36,724 nt of DNA from Bacteroidales bacterium (lineage in GTDB: Bacteria > Bacteroidota > Bacteroidia > Bacteroidales > GCA-2711565). The notes below the pieces were generated by a model. The model had not been told where the DNA came from. It was given only the letters and a program-made list of their open reading frames with translations, and made no database searches. Location of the stretch: contig JANQLW010000009.1 in the NCBI GenBank assembly GCA_028280405.1, forward strand, positions 1 to 36,724, given 5' to 3'. The position numbers and the translations under genes are program-made. Positions 25,327-33,273 of the stretch are shown one piece after another. The first letter of the stretch is position 1, and each line of letters begins with the position of its first letter.

Positions 25327-28300
25327 ATGAATTTATTTAAAACTTTTACCGGTAACAGGGGTTCTTGGTCCGTGATTTCCCCTCATTCGGGGAATAAGCA
25401 TGAGGCCAGGGCCTTCTTGAAAAATCACTCCCAAACGGCTTGTCGTTTTTGGAAACTACAAAAAAAACTGTTTATGAAAATAAGTTCTGTGATTATCATA
25501 CTGGCCCTCGGATTTCAGTTACTCGTCGCAAGCGACGGCAACAGCCAGAACATTGCCAAAGTCAGCCTTTCACTTGAACTGAAAAACGAAAGCATGAAAG
25601 CTGCTTTTAAAAAGATTGAAAAGCTGACCGATTTCCGTTTTGCCTATAACGAAGCCCAGATAAGCCATTATCGTGTATCCATAGAAATGGACACCCGCTC
25701 CCTGGAAGAAACTCTGGCCCTTATTTTGGAGGACAGCCCGCTTGAATATACCATCGTCAATAATAAGATCATCATTCACCAGGAAGATGAAGAGCTCAGC
25801 ACAATGGAAGGCCTTTCGCTTAAGCTTTTGAATACCGACCAATCCATAAAAGTTAGCGGTAAAGTCACCGATGCCGAAGGCAAACCTTTACCCAATGCCA
25901 CCATCATGATTAAAGGCACCTTAAAAGGAATTACCACCGATTTGGAAGGCAATTATAGGATTACTGTACCCGGTTCTGAAACGATCCTCATATTTTCTTA
26001 TGTGGGCTTTGCCAATAAAGAAATTAAGGTAGGAGAACAAACCACTATTAATATTACGTTGGAACAGTCTGCTACTGAGCTGGAGGAGGTGACCATTAAT
26101 GCAGGTTATTATAATGTTAAGAAAAGAGAAGCTACCGGAAGCATTTCCCAGATAAGTGCAAAGGAAATAGAGCAACAACCCGTTGGAAATCCAATAGCAA
26201 CCTTACAGGGGAGAACTCCAGGGGTTTACATTCAACAATCAACAGGAACACCCGGTAGTGGTTTTACGATCAAAATAAGAGGAAGAAATAGCATTGCAAG
26301 TGGAAATGAGCCATTCTATATTATTGATGGAGTCCCGTTTACATCTACTTCTTTGTCTTCTTCTAGAGTTAGTAGTACTATTATTTATAATGCAAGTCCT
26401 CTTAACAGTATAAATCCTGCCGATATTGAAAGTATTGAAGTATTAAAAGATGCTGATGCTACCGCCATTTACGGTTCCCGGGGAGCTAATGGGGTCGTAT
26501 TGATCACCACTAAAAAAGGAAAAGCAGGTAAGATGAAAGTAGATATTAACCATTATTTTGGCTTTGGTAAGGTCAGTAACACATTGGATTTATTAAATAC
26601 TGAACAATACCTGGAAATGCGGAGAGAAGCCTTTAAAAATGATGGTGTTGAACCTAATGAAAGTAATGCTTTTGACTTATTACTATGGGATACTACAAGA
26701 TATACAGATTGGCAAAAAGAATTGATTGGTGGTACAGCCGAAATTATCAATACCCAAGCATCCATTTCCGGGGGGAGTGAAAATACGCAGTTCTCTGTTG
26801 GATTAGGATATTATAATGAAACAACGGTATTCCCGGGTGATTTCAACGACCGGAGAATTTCAACACGTTTCAGCATAAATCATGTTTCTCCAAATCAAAA
26901 ATTCAGGATTTTATTTTCAGGAAGCTATTCGGTAAACAATAATAACTTATATTCTTACGACATTACCGGAACTGCTGTAATCCTTCCTCCTCACTATCCC
27001 GACTTACTGGATGAAAATGATAATCTGTTATTTCATTTTGGCTCCAACCCTTATGCAGATTTAAGAAGAAAATATAAAGCTAATACGGATAATTTTATTG
27101 GAAATACCGTATTAAGTTATGAACTATTATCCGGCTTACAACTAAAAACCAGCTTAGGTTACACCAAAATGCAACGGGATGAAATTAAAACAACCCCTCA
27201 AAGTACCATACGGCCAACTTCAAGTTCAAAAGCTTCCTCAGCGTTTGCAAACAATAGCATAAAAACCTGGATTGTTGAGCCTCAGCTTAATTGGAAGAAA
27301 AGAATAGGGAAAGGTGATTTGGACATCCTTGCAGGAATGACTTTGCAGGAAAGTATACAGGAAGGGCAAACCATTCAGGCAACAGACTTTCCCAGTGATG
27401 CCTTAATTGAGAATTCTGCTGCTGCCGGGAGTGTCAGGATTAGGGAAGATAATTTTATTCAATACCGTTATCAGGCTGTTTTCGGGAGGATCAATTATAA
27501 TTGGGATCGAAAGTATATTGTGAACTTAACAGCCCGAAGGGATGGTTCCAGCCGTTTTGGAACAGGAAATCGATTTTCTACTTTTGGAGCAATAGGAGCC
27601 GCCTGGATATTTTCCGAAGAAGCCCTTTTCAAAAAGAGTTCGTTCTTAAGTTTTGGGAAATTAAGAGGGAGCTACGGAACAACCGGCAATGATCAAATAG
27701 GGAACTACCGGTATCTGGAAACTTGGCGAACTGTGGATTACCCTTATGATGGAACGAGTGGTTTACAACCAACCCGGATCGGAAACCCTGATTATGCATG
27801 GGAAGTGAACAGAAAACTGGAAGCCAGTTTAGAATTAGGCTTTCTTAAAGACCGGATTTTCTTTAAAGCCAGCTATTATCATAATCGTTCCTCCAATCAA
27901 CTGGTAAGTTTTTCTTTACCTCTAAGTTCTGGTTTTACTTCTGTCCAGGATAACTTAGATGCAGTGGTTCAAAATACGGGACTGGAACTCGAATTGAATA
28001 CGAAGAATATTCAAACAAGCAATTTGTTATGGACCACTTCATTTAATATTACAATTCCCAGGAATAAATTGATCGCTTTTCCCAATTTGGAAACTTCTTC
28101 TTACGGAAGTTCTTATGAAATAGGGAAACCGTTAAGCATTGTAAACACATACCGTTATATAGGGGTTGACCCGGAAACCGGTGTTTATGCTTTTGAGGAT
28201 GTGGATGGAAATGGAAAAGACAGGGATCGTCCGGCTGATCAGCAAAAATTAGAAAAAGTAGATCAGGAGTTCTATGGAGGACTTCAGAATAATATTTCAT

Positions 28301-28737
28301 ATAAAGGATTTGAACTGGATTTTTTGTTCCAGTTTGTAAAGCAAACCGGATGGAATTATATCGGTAGATTATTACCACCTGGCATGCGAGGCGTTAATCA
28401 ACCTACCGCAGTACTTGACCGTTGGCAAAAACCCGGAGACATAAAAGATGTACAGCGATTTACGCAAGGAATTAATCAAGCATTTTTTGCCCATCTATCT
28501 GGGGGAGACAATCGAATTAGTGATGCTTCTTTTATACGGCTAAAAAATGTATCATTGTCCTATCAGTTTCCTGAAAAAATAACGAAGCGATTAAAGTTAC
28601 AAGCTATGAGAATGTACCTGCAAGGGCAAAATCTATTGACTATTACTAATTATTTAGGAATGGATCCTGAAAATCAAAATCTTAGAATGCTTCCACCTTT
28701 AAGAACAATTTCTTTTGGGATCCAACTCACATTATAA
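25327..28737 (+). CDS. SusC/RagA TonB-linked outer-membrane channel with STN domain
   Basis: A 1136-residue TonB-dependent transporter. The first ATG gives a 49-residue extension before the signal sequence (MKISSVIIILALGFQLLV); the ATG at 25474 is an alternative start. Residues about 70-150 are an STN domain (KVSLSLELKNESMKAAFKKI... LEYTIVNNKIIIH), the part that signals to FecR. Residues about 172-250 form the carboxypeptidase-D regulatory-like domain (GKVTDAEGKPLPNATIMIKG). The plug has LEEVTINAGYYNVKKREATGS, LQGRTPGVYIQQSTG, YIIDGVPF and KDADATAIYGSRGANGVVLITTKKG. The barrel runs to SFGIQLTL. The first 750 bp are visibly richer in G+C than the rest, hinting at a mosaic gene. SusD follows after only 12 bp. 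The ligand is unknown. Confidence 0.96.
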   Translation: MNLFKTFTGNRGSWSVISPHSGNKHEARAFLKNHSQTACRFWKLQKKLFMKISSVIIILALGFQLLVASDGNSQNIAKVSLSLELKNESMKAAFKKIEKLTDFRFAYNEAQISHYRVSIEMDTRSLEETLALILEDSPLEYTIVNNKIIIHQEDEELSTMEGLSLKLLNTDQSIKVSGKVTDAEGKPLPNATIMIKGTLKGITTDLEGNYRITVPGSETILIFSYVGFANKEIKVGEQTTINITLEQSATELEEVTINAGYYNVKKREATGSISQISAKEIEQQPVGNPIATLQGRTPGVYIQQSTGTPGSGFTIKIRGRNSIASGNEPFYIIDGVPFTSTSLSSSRVSSTIIYNASPLNSINPADIESIEVLKDADATAIYGSRGANGVVLITTKKGKAGKMKVDINHYFGFGKVSNTLDLLNTEQYLEMRREAFKNDGVEPNESNAFDLLLWDTTRYTDWQKELIGGTAEIINTQASISGGSENTQFSVGLGYYNETTVFPGDFNDRRISTRFSINHVSPNQKFRILFSGSYSVNNNNLYSYDITGTAVILPPHYPDLLDENDNLLFHFGSNPYADLRRKYKANTDNFIGNTVLSYELLSGLQLKTSLGYTKMQRDEIKTTPQSTIRPTSSSKASSAFANNSIKTWIVEPQLNWKKRIGKGDLDILAGMTLQESIQEGQTIQATDFPSDALIENSAAAGSVRIREDNFIQYRYQAVFGRINYNWDRKYIVNLTARRDGSSRFGTGNRFSTFGAIGAAWIFSEEALFKKSSFLSFGKLRGSYGTTGNDQIGNYRYLETWRTVDYPYDGTSGLQPTRIGNPDYAWEVNRKLEASLELGFLKDRIFFKASYYHNRSSNQLVSFSLPLSSGFTSVQDNLDAVVQNTGLELELNTKNIQTSNLLWTTSFNITIPRNKLIAFPNLETSSYGSSYEIGKPLSIVNTYRYIGVDPETGVYAFEDVDGNGKDRDRPADQQKLEKVDQEFYGGLQNNISYKGFELDFLFQFVKQTGWNYIGRLLPPGMRGVNQPTAVLDRWQKPGDIKDVQRFTQGINQAFFAHLSGGDNRISDASFIRLKNVSLSYQFPEKITKRLKLQAMRMYLQGQNLLTITNYLGMDPENQNLRMLPPLRTISFGIQLTL

Positions 28738-28749
28738 AATATAAAAATT

Positions 28750-30168
28750 ATGAAAACTAAATATAATTATAAAAACGTATTGAATTTAAAGTATAAGTAT
28801 TGGTTATTCATTGCTTGTTGTTTAATATTGGTTCTCTTTTTTACATCATGTGAAGATTTTATAAAAATAGATCCGCCACGTACGGAGATTGTGAGTAAAA
28901 CGGTTTTTACGAATGATGCATCTGCCACCTCGGCAATAATGGGAATTTACAGTCAAATGATCCGTTATGGCTTTGCAAGTGGAGATTTTTCGAGTTTTAC
29001 ACTCCAAGGGAGTTTATCTGCTGATGATTTGATAAATCATGCACTAAGCAGGGAAGAATTTGCTACAAACTCAATAGATGCTAATAATGGAACGATCCGG
29101 TCCACTTTCTGGACTACACCTTACAAACACATATATTCGGCCAATGCCATCATCGAAGGTTTAGCCAATGCAACAGCATTGTCTGATGAGGTTAAAAAGC
29201 AATTGGAAGGTGAAGCAAAATTCATTCGTGCATTTTACTATTTTTATTTGGTAAATATGTTCGGAGATGTGCCATTACACACTACAACAGACTATAATAT
29301 TACCTCAGTAGCATCTCGTACACCTTCATCTGAAGTATATCAACAGATTATTACAGACCTGAAAGATGCGCAAAATCTTTTATCCGATGAATACGTCACG
29401 ATGGAAAGAGTCCGTCCCAATCGTTTAGCGGCTACAGCTTTATTGGCAAGAGTATATTTATATACAAAAGATTGGGAAAATGCCGAATTGCAGGCAACAT
29501 CCATCATAAATAATTCCTCTGTTTATCTGCTGGAAAATGATTTAAATAATGTATTCCTGGCCAGCAGTATGGAAGCTATCTGGCAATTAAAGCCTGTAGA
29601 ACCCGGATACAATACGAATGAAGGGCGTTTTTTCATACTCACAAGCTCTCCTGTAAATATTCAAAGTGTGGAATTAAGTACCTACTTACTTAATGCTTTT
29701 GAAGAAGAGGATCAGCGTTTAATAAATTGGGTTAATCATTTTGACGATGGTACAAATACTTACTTTTATTCTTATAAATATAAAGTCATAGAAGGTAATT
29801 TAGTGACAGAATATTCAATGGTATTTCGCCTTGCGGAACAATACCTGATCCGTGCAGAAGCACGGGCTCAACTGGCTAATATTCCCGGATCGCAAGCTGA
29901 TTTGAACGCCATTCGGAACCGGGCGGGCATAATGAATACTACAGCAGATGATCTGGCTTCCTTATTATTAGCCATAGAACAGGAACGAAGAGTCGAATTT
30001 TTCATGGAATGGGGACATCGCTGGCTGGATTTAAAAAGAACCAATCGGGCAGATGCCGTTTTAGGACCTCTGAAAGCACCTAACTGGCAGCCTACGGATG
30101 TGCTTTATCCCATACCTCAACAAGAACGGGACAGAAACCCCAATATAACCCAGAATCCAGGCTATTAA
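28750..30168 (+). CDS. SusD/RagB family outer-membrane lipoprotein
   Basis: A 472-residue surface lipoprotein that caps the SusC channel. The signal peptide is preceded by a basic stretch (MKTKYNYKNVLNLKYKY), and its hydrophobic core ends in the lipobox FFTSC. Family motifs are in place: NDASATSAIMGIYSQM near the N-terminus, EGEAKFIRAFYYFYLVNMFGDVP in the centre, then MVFRLAEQYLIRAEARAQL, LNAIRNRAGI and VEFFMEWGHRWLDLKRTNRA. The typical C-terminus ends PNITQNPGY. It is intact and almost touches SusC. It shares only family-level likeness with the SusD at 6116-7618, so the two loci probably take up different substrates. A perfect 14-bp hairpin follows the gene. Confidence 0.96.
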   Translation: MKTKYNYKNVLNLKYKYWLFIACCLILVLFFTSCEDFIKIDPPRTEIVSKTVFTNDASATSAIMGIYSQMIRYGFASGDFSSFTLQGSLSADDLINHALSREEFATNSIDANNGTIRSTFWTTPYKHIYSANAIIEGLANATALSDEVKKQLEGEAKFIRAFYYFYLVNMFGDVPLHTTTDYNITSVASRTPSSEVYQQIITDLKDAQNLLSDEYVTMERVRPNRLAATALLARVYLYTKDWENAELQATSIINNSSVYLLENDLNNVFLASSMEAIWQLKPVEPGYNTNEGRFFILTSSPVNIQSVELSTYLLNAFEEEDQRLINWVNHFDDGTNTYFYSYKYKVIEGNLVTEYSMVFRLAEQYLIRAEARAQLANIPGSQADLNAIRNRAGIMNTTADDLASLLLAIEQERRVEFFMEWGHRWLDLKRTNRADAVLGPLKAPNWQPTDVLYPIPQQERDRNPNITQNPGY

Positions 30169-30244
30169 CAGTCATGAAAATAAACATTTGCACTTTGTGA
30201 ACGAATGAAAGCTGCCTCCTAAATTTAATATACATGGCAAAAAA

Positions 30245-30277
30245 CACCCTGACAGGGTTGATCACCCTGTCAGGGTG
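30245..30277 (+). terminator. Hairpin with 14-bp perfect arms after susD
   Basis: CACCCTGACAGGGT (30245-30258) and ACCCTGTCAGGGTG (30264-30277) pair perfectly around TGATC, 77 bp after the SusD stop codon. An A-run precedes it, but only a weak T-run (from about 30289) follows. It may end the SusCD transcript or protect its 3' end. Confidence 0.6.
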
Positions 30278-30837
30278 GGTATAAATCTTACTTTTTTAAC
30301 CGGCATAACATTAAGACCATATTATCTTCTTCACTTATTCCATTTATATAAGTAACGAAAAATTAAAGGAAAGTATAACAATAAAACTAAGATTTTTTAT
30401 TATAAATCATTTTTCTGTGCTTATATAAATAATACAAACTCCATACCTTAAAGCACTAAAGTGAATTTATAACTTATCAAAGATGCAGTTTGCCTGTCAA
30501 AAAGAAAAAAATAAAATAGAATTGGCTACAAGAAGAAGCCCAATACCCGAAAAATAGTCTTTTTTTATTTCTAATTAGGTTATCGTTTGTTTAAAGGTAA
30601 GTTTAAACTAGAAAAAGATATAATTTTTGAAAGAATTATTTCAAGTTGCTTAATGCTAAAAATATTATTAACTTTAATGCAATCAAAAGAAAATTATTTA
30701 CTTAGTAAATAGTTTTTAGAAGTAAGTTCTGTACTCCCCAACGCTTGTAAACTTATGATTTTTAAGTCATAAGTTAGTATGTCATGTTACTTGGTATAAA
30801 TTTATTATTTATTTAAATAATTTAAAATATTGCAAGT
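30278..30837. other. AT-rich spacer before the RiPP cluster
   Basis: I see no gene in these 560 bases. Base composition drops sharply in G+C here and stays low to the end of the window. A 9-bp perfect inverted repeat, AACTTATGA (30750-30758) and TCATAAGTT (30767-30775), lies 63 bp before the small HTH gene and could be an operator or a short hairpin. I find no convincing TTTG/TANNTTTG promoter. Confidence 0.45.
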
Positions 30838-31035
30838 ATGAGTATAAAGTGTTTTGAAAAATATATCGCCTTAAAAACTCTTTTTGACAATGGTTATAAA
30901 AGGGATATTAATTTTTTCTGTGAAAGAATAGAAATTAGTAATAGGACATTTCATAGATTTATTAAATACCTACGAATAATAAATAGTTACTCCATCAAAT
31001 ACGACAAGCATTCGGGTAGCTATTATTTAGATTAA
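30838..31035 (+). CDS. Small winged-helix/HTH-like protein
   Basis: A 65-residue protein. The sequence has the pattern of a winged helix: helix 1 (CFEKYIALKTLFDNG), helix 2 (INFFCERIEI), a recognition-like helix after a short turn (SNRTFHRFIKYLRII) and a two-stranded wing (SYSIKYDKHSGSYYLD). This resembles the isolated N-terminal DNA-binding part of WYL-type regulators, without the sensor domain. It is the first gene of the AT-rich cluster, 70 bp before the propeller lipoprotein, in the same direction. An inverted repeat lies 63 bp upstream. Control of the cluster is inference. It is small, but the well-formed fold pattern and the position make a real gene likely. Confidence 0.6.
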   Translation: MSIKCFEKYIALKTLFDNGYKRDINFFCERIEISNRTFHRFIKYLRIINSYSIKYDKHSGSYYLD

Positions 31036-31105
31036 AAATAAAAAACGAAATATGATACTTTCATAATATTTAATTATGAATTAAATTTAAAACTAATGTA
31101 ATACT

Positions 31106-32287
31106 ATGAAAAAAAAATATATTTTATTTTGGTTTTTGGTAATTGTATTTTCTTGTACTAAAGAAAATCCTATAGTTAAAAAATCTATTAATGGGCATCA
31201 AATTACTGAGTTAAAGATTAAAAATATAAAAGATTCAATATCGTTAAATCTTTCTGATTTTTTTGAAGAAACGAGATTTGTTAAAGTAGAAACAAATGAT
31301 TCTGTTTTTATTGATAATAAAGGCAGATGGATAGTTTCAGACAATTATTTAATTTTTATAAGTTATGGAAACTATGGTGTTCTTCAATTTGATTCAAATG
31401 GTAAATTTATCAGGCAATTATTAAAAAATGGATTCGGTCCTAATGAAGTTTTAGCTCCTAAAATTGTATTTTCTGAAGATGAAGAACAGATATATGTTAG
31501 TGAGCAATCGAAGAGATTTTTATTTAATATTGATTTAGAAACAGGTAAGTTTCTTAATCCAATTCCCTTAGCTCACTTTGGATCAATAAAAGCATTCAGT
31601 TTCATAGATAGAGAAACACTATTAATGCTACCAAAATACAAAGCTTCTGATAAAAATGAATATTTGTTATATACTCAAAATAAAACGGGGAAATTAATTA
31701 ATGGTATAATCAAGCCATCCTTAATTAATGAGGTTAGTGGAGGTGAAATTATTAGAGATAAAGTCAAAACTTTTATAAAACCTTCAATGTCAGATACTAT
31801 TTATTTTCTTAGCGATGATAAGCTACTTCCTATTTATAGCTTTGATATTGGTGAGAATCCTGATGATTATTGGAAGGTAAAAAAAGGACTGTGGAGTTAT
31901 TGGCTAAATTTTATGAATACAAATTATATGATATTGGAGGTTTATATTATTACTGGGATTGAGATCAAAAATGGAAATACTAATGGCGTCGGTAAAATGC
32001 TTTATATTTTATATGATACAAAACAAGAAAAAGTGCAGTTTTTGAGTGGATTTAAAGATGACCTTTTACAGAATAGTATAGATTCTTATAATCAAAATTT
32101 TAATTCAAATGGATTAAAATTTTCAGTTCTTAATGCTATTACTGCCATTGAATTAAGAAATAAAGTTATTAATGGAGATACTAAAATTAAGAATGAAAAA
32201 GCCTTCTTGGAAGTTACAAAAAATTTGAATGAAAATGATAATCCTATATTACTAATAGGTAAAATGAAAAATGAAGTTATATATTAG
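31106..32287 (+). CDS. 6-bladed beta-propeller lipoprotein in the RiPP cluster
   Basis: A 393-residue lipoprotein. The N-terminus (MKKKYILFWFLVIVFSC) is a short lipoprotein signal with Cys at 17. The mature part opens with SLNLSDFFEETRFVKVET, the typical entry strand of the Bacteroidota 6-bladed-propeller (DUF4934-like) family, followed by blades such as YLIFISYGNYGVLQFDSNGKFIRQL, GPNEVLAPKIVFSEDEEQIYVSE and FLFNIDLETGKFLN. No catalytic motif is seen. It lies between the small HTH gene and the precursor peptide gene, in the same direction and with the same low G+C. Possible roles are binding of the secreted product, self-protection, or sensing; none is proven. It shares the propeller plan but not obvious sequence with the lipoprotein at 243-1847. 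Confidence 0.8.
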   Translation: MKKKYILFWFLVIVFSCTKENPIVKKSINGHQITELKIKNIKDSISLNLSDFFEETRFVKVETNDSVFIDNKGRWIVSDNYLIFISYGNYGVLQFDSNGKFIRQLLKNGFGPNEVLAPKIVFSEDEEQIYVSEQSKRFLFNIDLETGKFLNPIPLAHFGSIKAFSFIDRETLLMLPKYKASDKNEYLLYTQNKTGKLINGIIKPSLINEVSGGEIIRDKVKTFIKPSMSDTIYFLSDDKLLPIYSFDIGENPDDYWKVKKGLWSYWLNFMNTNYMILEVYIITGIEIKNGNTNGVGKMLYILYDTKQEKVQFLSGFKDDLLQNSIDSYNQNFNSNGLKFSVLNAITAIELRNKVINGDTKIKNEKAFLEVTKNLNENDNPILLIGKMKNEVIY

Positions 32288-32919
32288 ACAATTGCCTTTA
32301 AATTTGAAAAAGCTAGAATGAAGGAATTAATAATTAGCAACTTTTTTATGTAATGGATATGAAGGTCAATTTAGTACTAATACTATCTCCTATGTCCAAA
32401 GATTAATTATGAATTATTAATATTTATTTAAATATTACAATATTGATTTTAACCTATCCTTTAATCTTTATAAACTATTAGTTTACAAGATAATTTATCT
32501 AAGTTTTCATTTTACAGAATTCAAGTTTAAACATTTTATAAGAATCTAATTATTATTTAGATTAATTATAAAATATCTAATGACATAATGTGGCAGACTC
32601 AGTCCTTATATTTATGTTGATACTTTTTTATTGAATAAGCATTCCCCTTATTGTATCATGAAGAATGATCAATTAGTTGCGTCTATAATATTTTACTAAA
32701 CTTATTGATTATACTGTGCAATTATGACTATTTATTATCTAAAACAGAAAGTTATGATTAATATAAAGTTAATAATACCTACGAAAGTTTATACAATATT
32801 TCCTGAAGAAGATTTGAGTTACAAAAAAATTGACTGAATAAAAATTATTAATAATAGGTTATAAAAGGAGATAACCCGAAAATCCTTAAGAGAGTAGGGA
32901 TCATTAAAACCTAATAAAT
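32288..32919. other. AT-rich leader region before the precursor gene
   Basis: No convincing gene is visible in these 630 bases. A 37-codon frame at 32724-32837 has no recognisable features. A short hairpin, GGTTAT (32857-32862) and ATAACC (32871-32876), lies in the probable leader of the precursor gene. The length of the gap suggests that the precursor has its own promoter rather than being read from the lipoprotein gene, but I cannot point to a consensus promoter. Confidence 0.4.
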
Positions 32920-33180
32920 ATGAAAAACAAATTAGAAAAAATCCAAAGTTTTGTTGATTCTTTGGAAAAAGAGAAACTTTGTGAAAAACAAGAAGTAACT
33001 CTTGTAATCCATCACGACAGTGAAGCCTATGGTGGAGATGGATATAATGGAACATGTCTTAATAACGATTATTGTGATGGTTCCTCGAACACAAAGAAAT
33101 GTATAAATATAATTTCATGTGTCTTCTCTGATAACAGAAGGGATTGTGCTAATCGTGGGGATTGCACAGGTTCTAATTAA
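32920..33180 (+). CDS. RiPP precursor peptide with three C-x-N-x-x-x-C repeats
   Basis: An 86-residue peptide, the likely substrate of the maturase and exporter encoded next to it. Residues 1-39 look like a leader: amphipathic helix (KLEKIQSFVDSLEKEKL), a short hydrophobic strand (EVTLVIHH) and a double-glycine site at G38-G39 (SEAYGG), the type cut by C39 peptidases. The 47-residue core has six cysteines at 46, 52, 61, 67, 76 and 82. Spacing is exactly C-x5-C, x8, C-x5-C, x8, C-x5-C, a 15-residue period. Each unit is C-x-N-x-x-x-C (CLNNDYC, CINIISC, CANRGDC), with Asn 48, 63 and 78 invariant. A seventh Cys (21) is in the leader. Core residues are mostly small, polar or charged. I know no family with this pattern. 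The crosslink type cannot be read from sequence. Confidence 0.85.
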   Translation: MKNKLEKIQSFVDSLEKEKLCEKQEVTLVIHHDSEAYGGDGYNGTCLNNDYCDGSSNTKKCINIISCVFSDNRRDCANRGDCTGSN

Positions 33181-33203
33181 TAATCAGCGCTTTAAAATTA
33201 CAA

Positions 33204-33242
33204 AATACGAATCAATTTACTGACAATAGATTGATTCGTATT
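33204..33242 (+). promoter_or_regulatory. Hairpin between precursor and maturase genes
   Basis: AATACGAATCAAT (33204-33216) and ATTGATTCGTATT (33230-33242) are perfect 13-bp arms around a 13-base loop, 23 bp after the precursor stop codon and 31 bp before the maturase ATG. Only a weak T-rich stretch (CTCTTGTT) follows. Such a partial terminator or processing hairpin would give more precursor than enzyme, as is common in RiPP operons. Confidence 0.6.
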
Positions 33243-33273
33243 CTCTTGTTAGCCACTTTTAAAATATTAAACT

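Noticed and set aside
27501..27692. Small plus-strand frame inside susC, and other small frames on either strand within large genes
   Set aside because: They lie in other frames of strongly supported genes and show no independent start signals or family features.
32724..32837. 37-codon frame upstream of the precursor, considered as a second precursor or leader peptide
   Set aside because: It has no cysteines, no double-glycine site and no family feature; AT-rich DNA of this length yields such frames by chance.
33028..33075. Pediocin-like (bacteroidetocin) box around YNGTCLNNDYC
   Set aside because: The class IIa motif needs YGNGV and C-x4-C; here spacing is C-x5-C three times and a radical SAM enzyme is adjacent, so an unmodified pediocin-like bacteriocin does not fit.
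32920..33180. SCIFF (six cysteines in forty-five residues) peptide
   Set aside because: Six cysteines in a 47-residue core looks similar, but SCIFF is a clostridial family with a different conserved sequence, and the exact 15-residue repeat is not its pattern.
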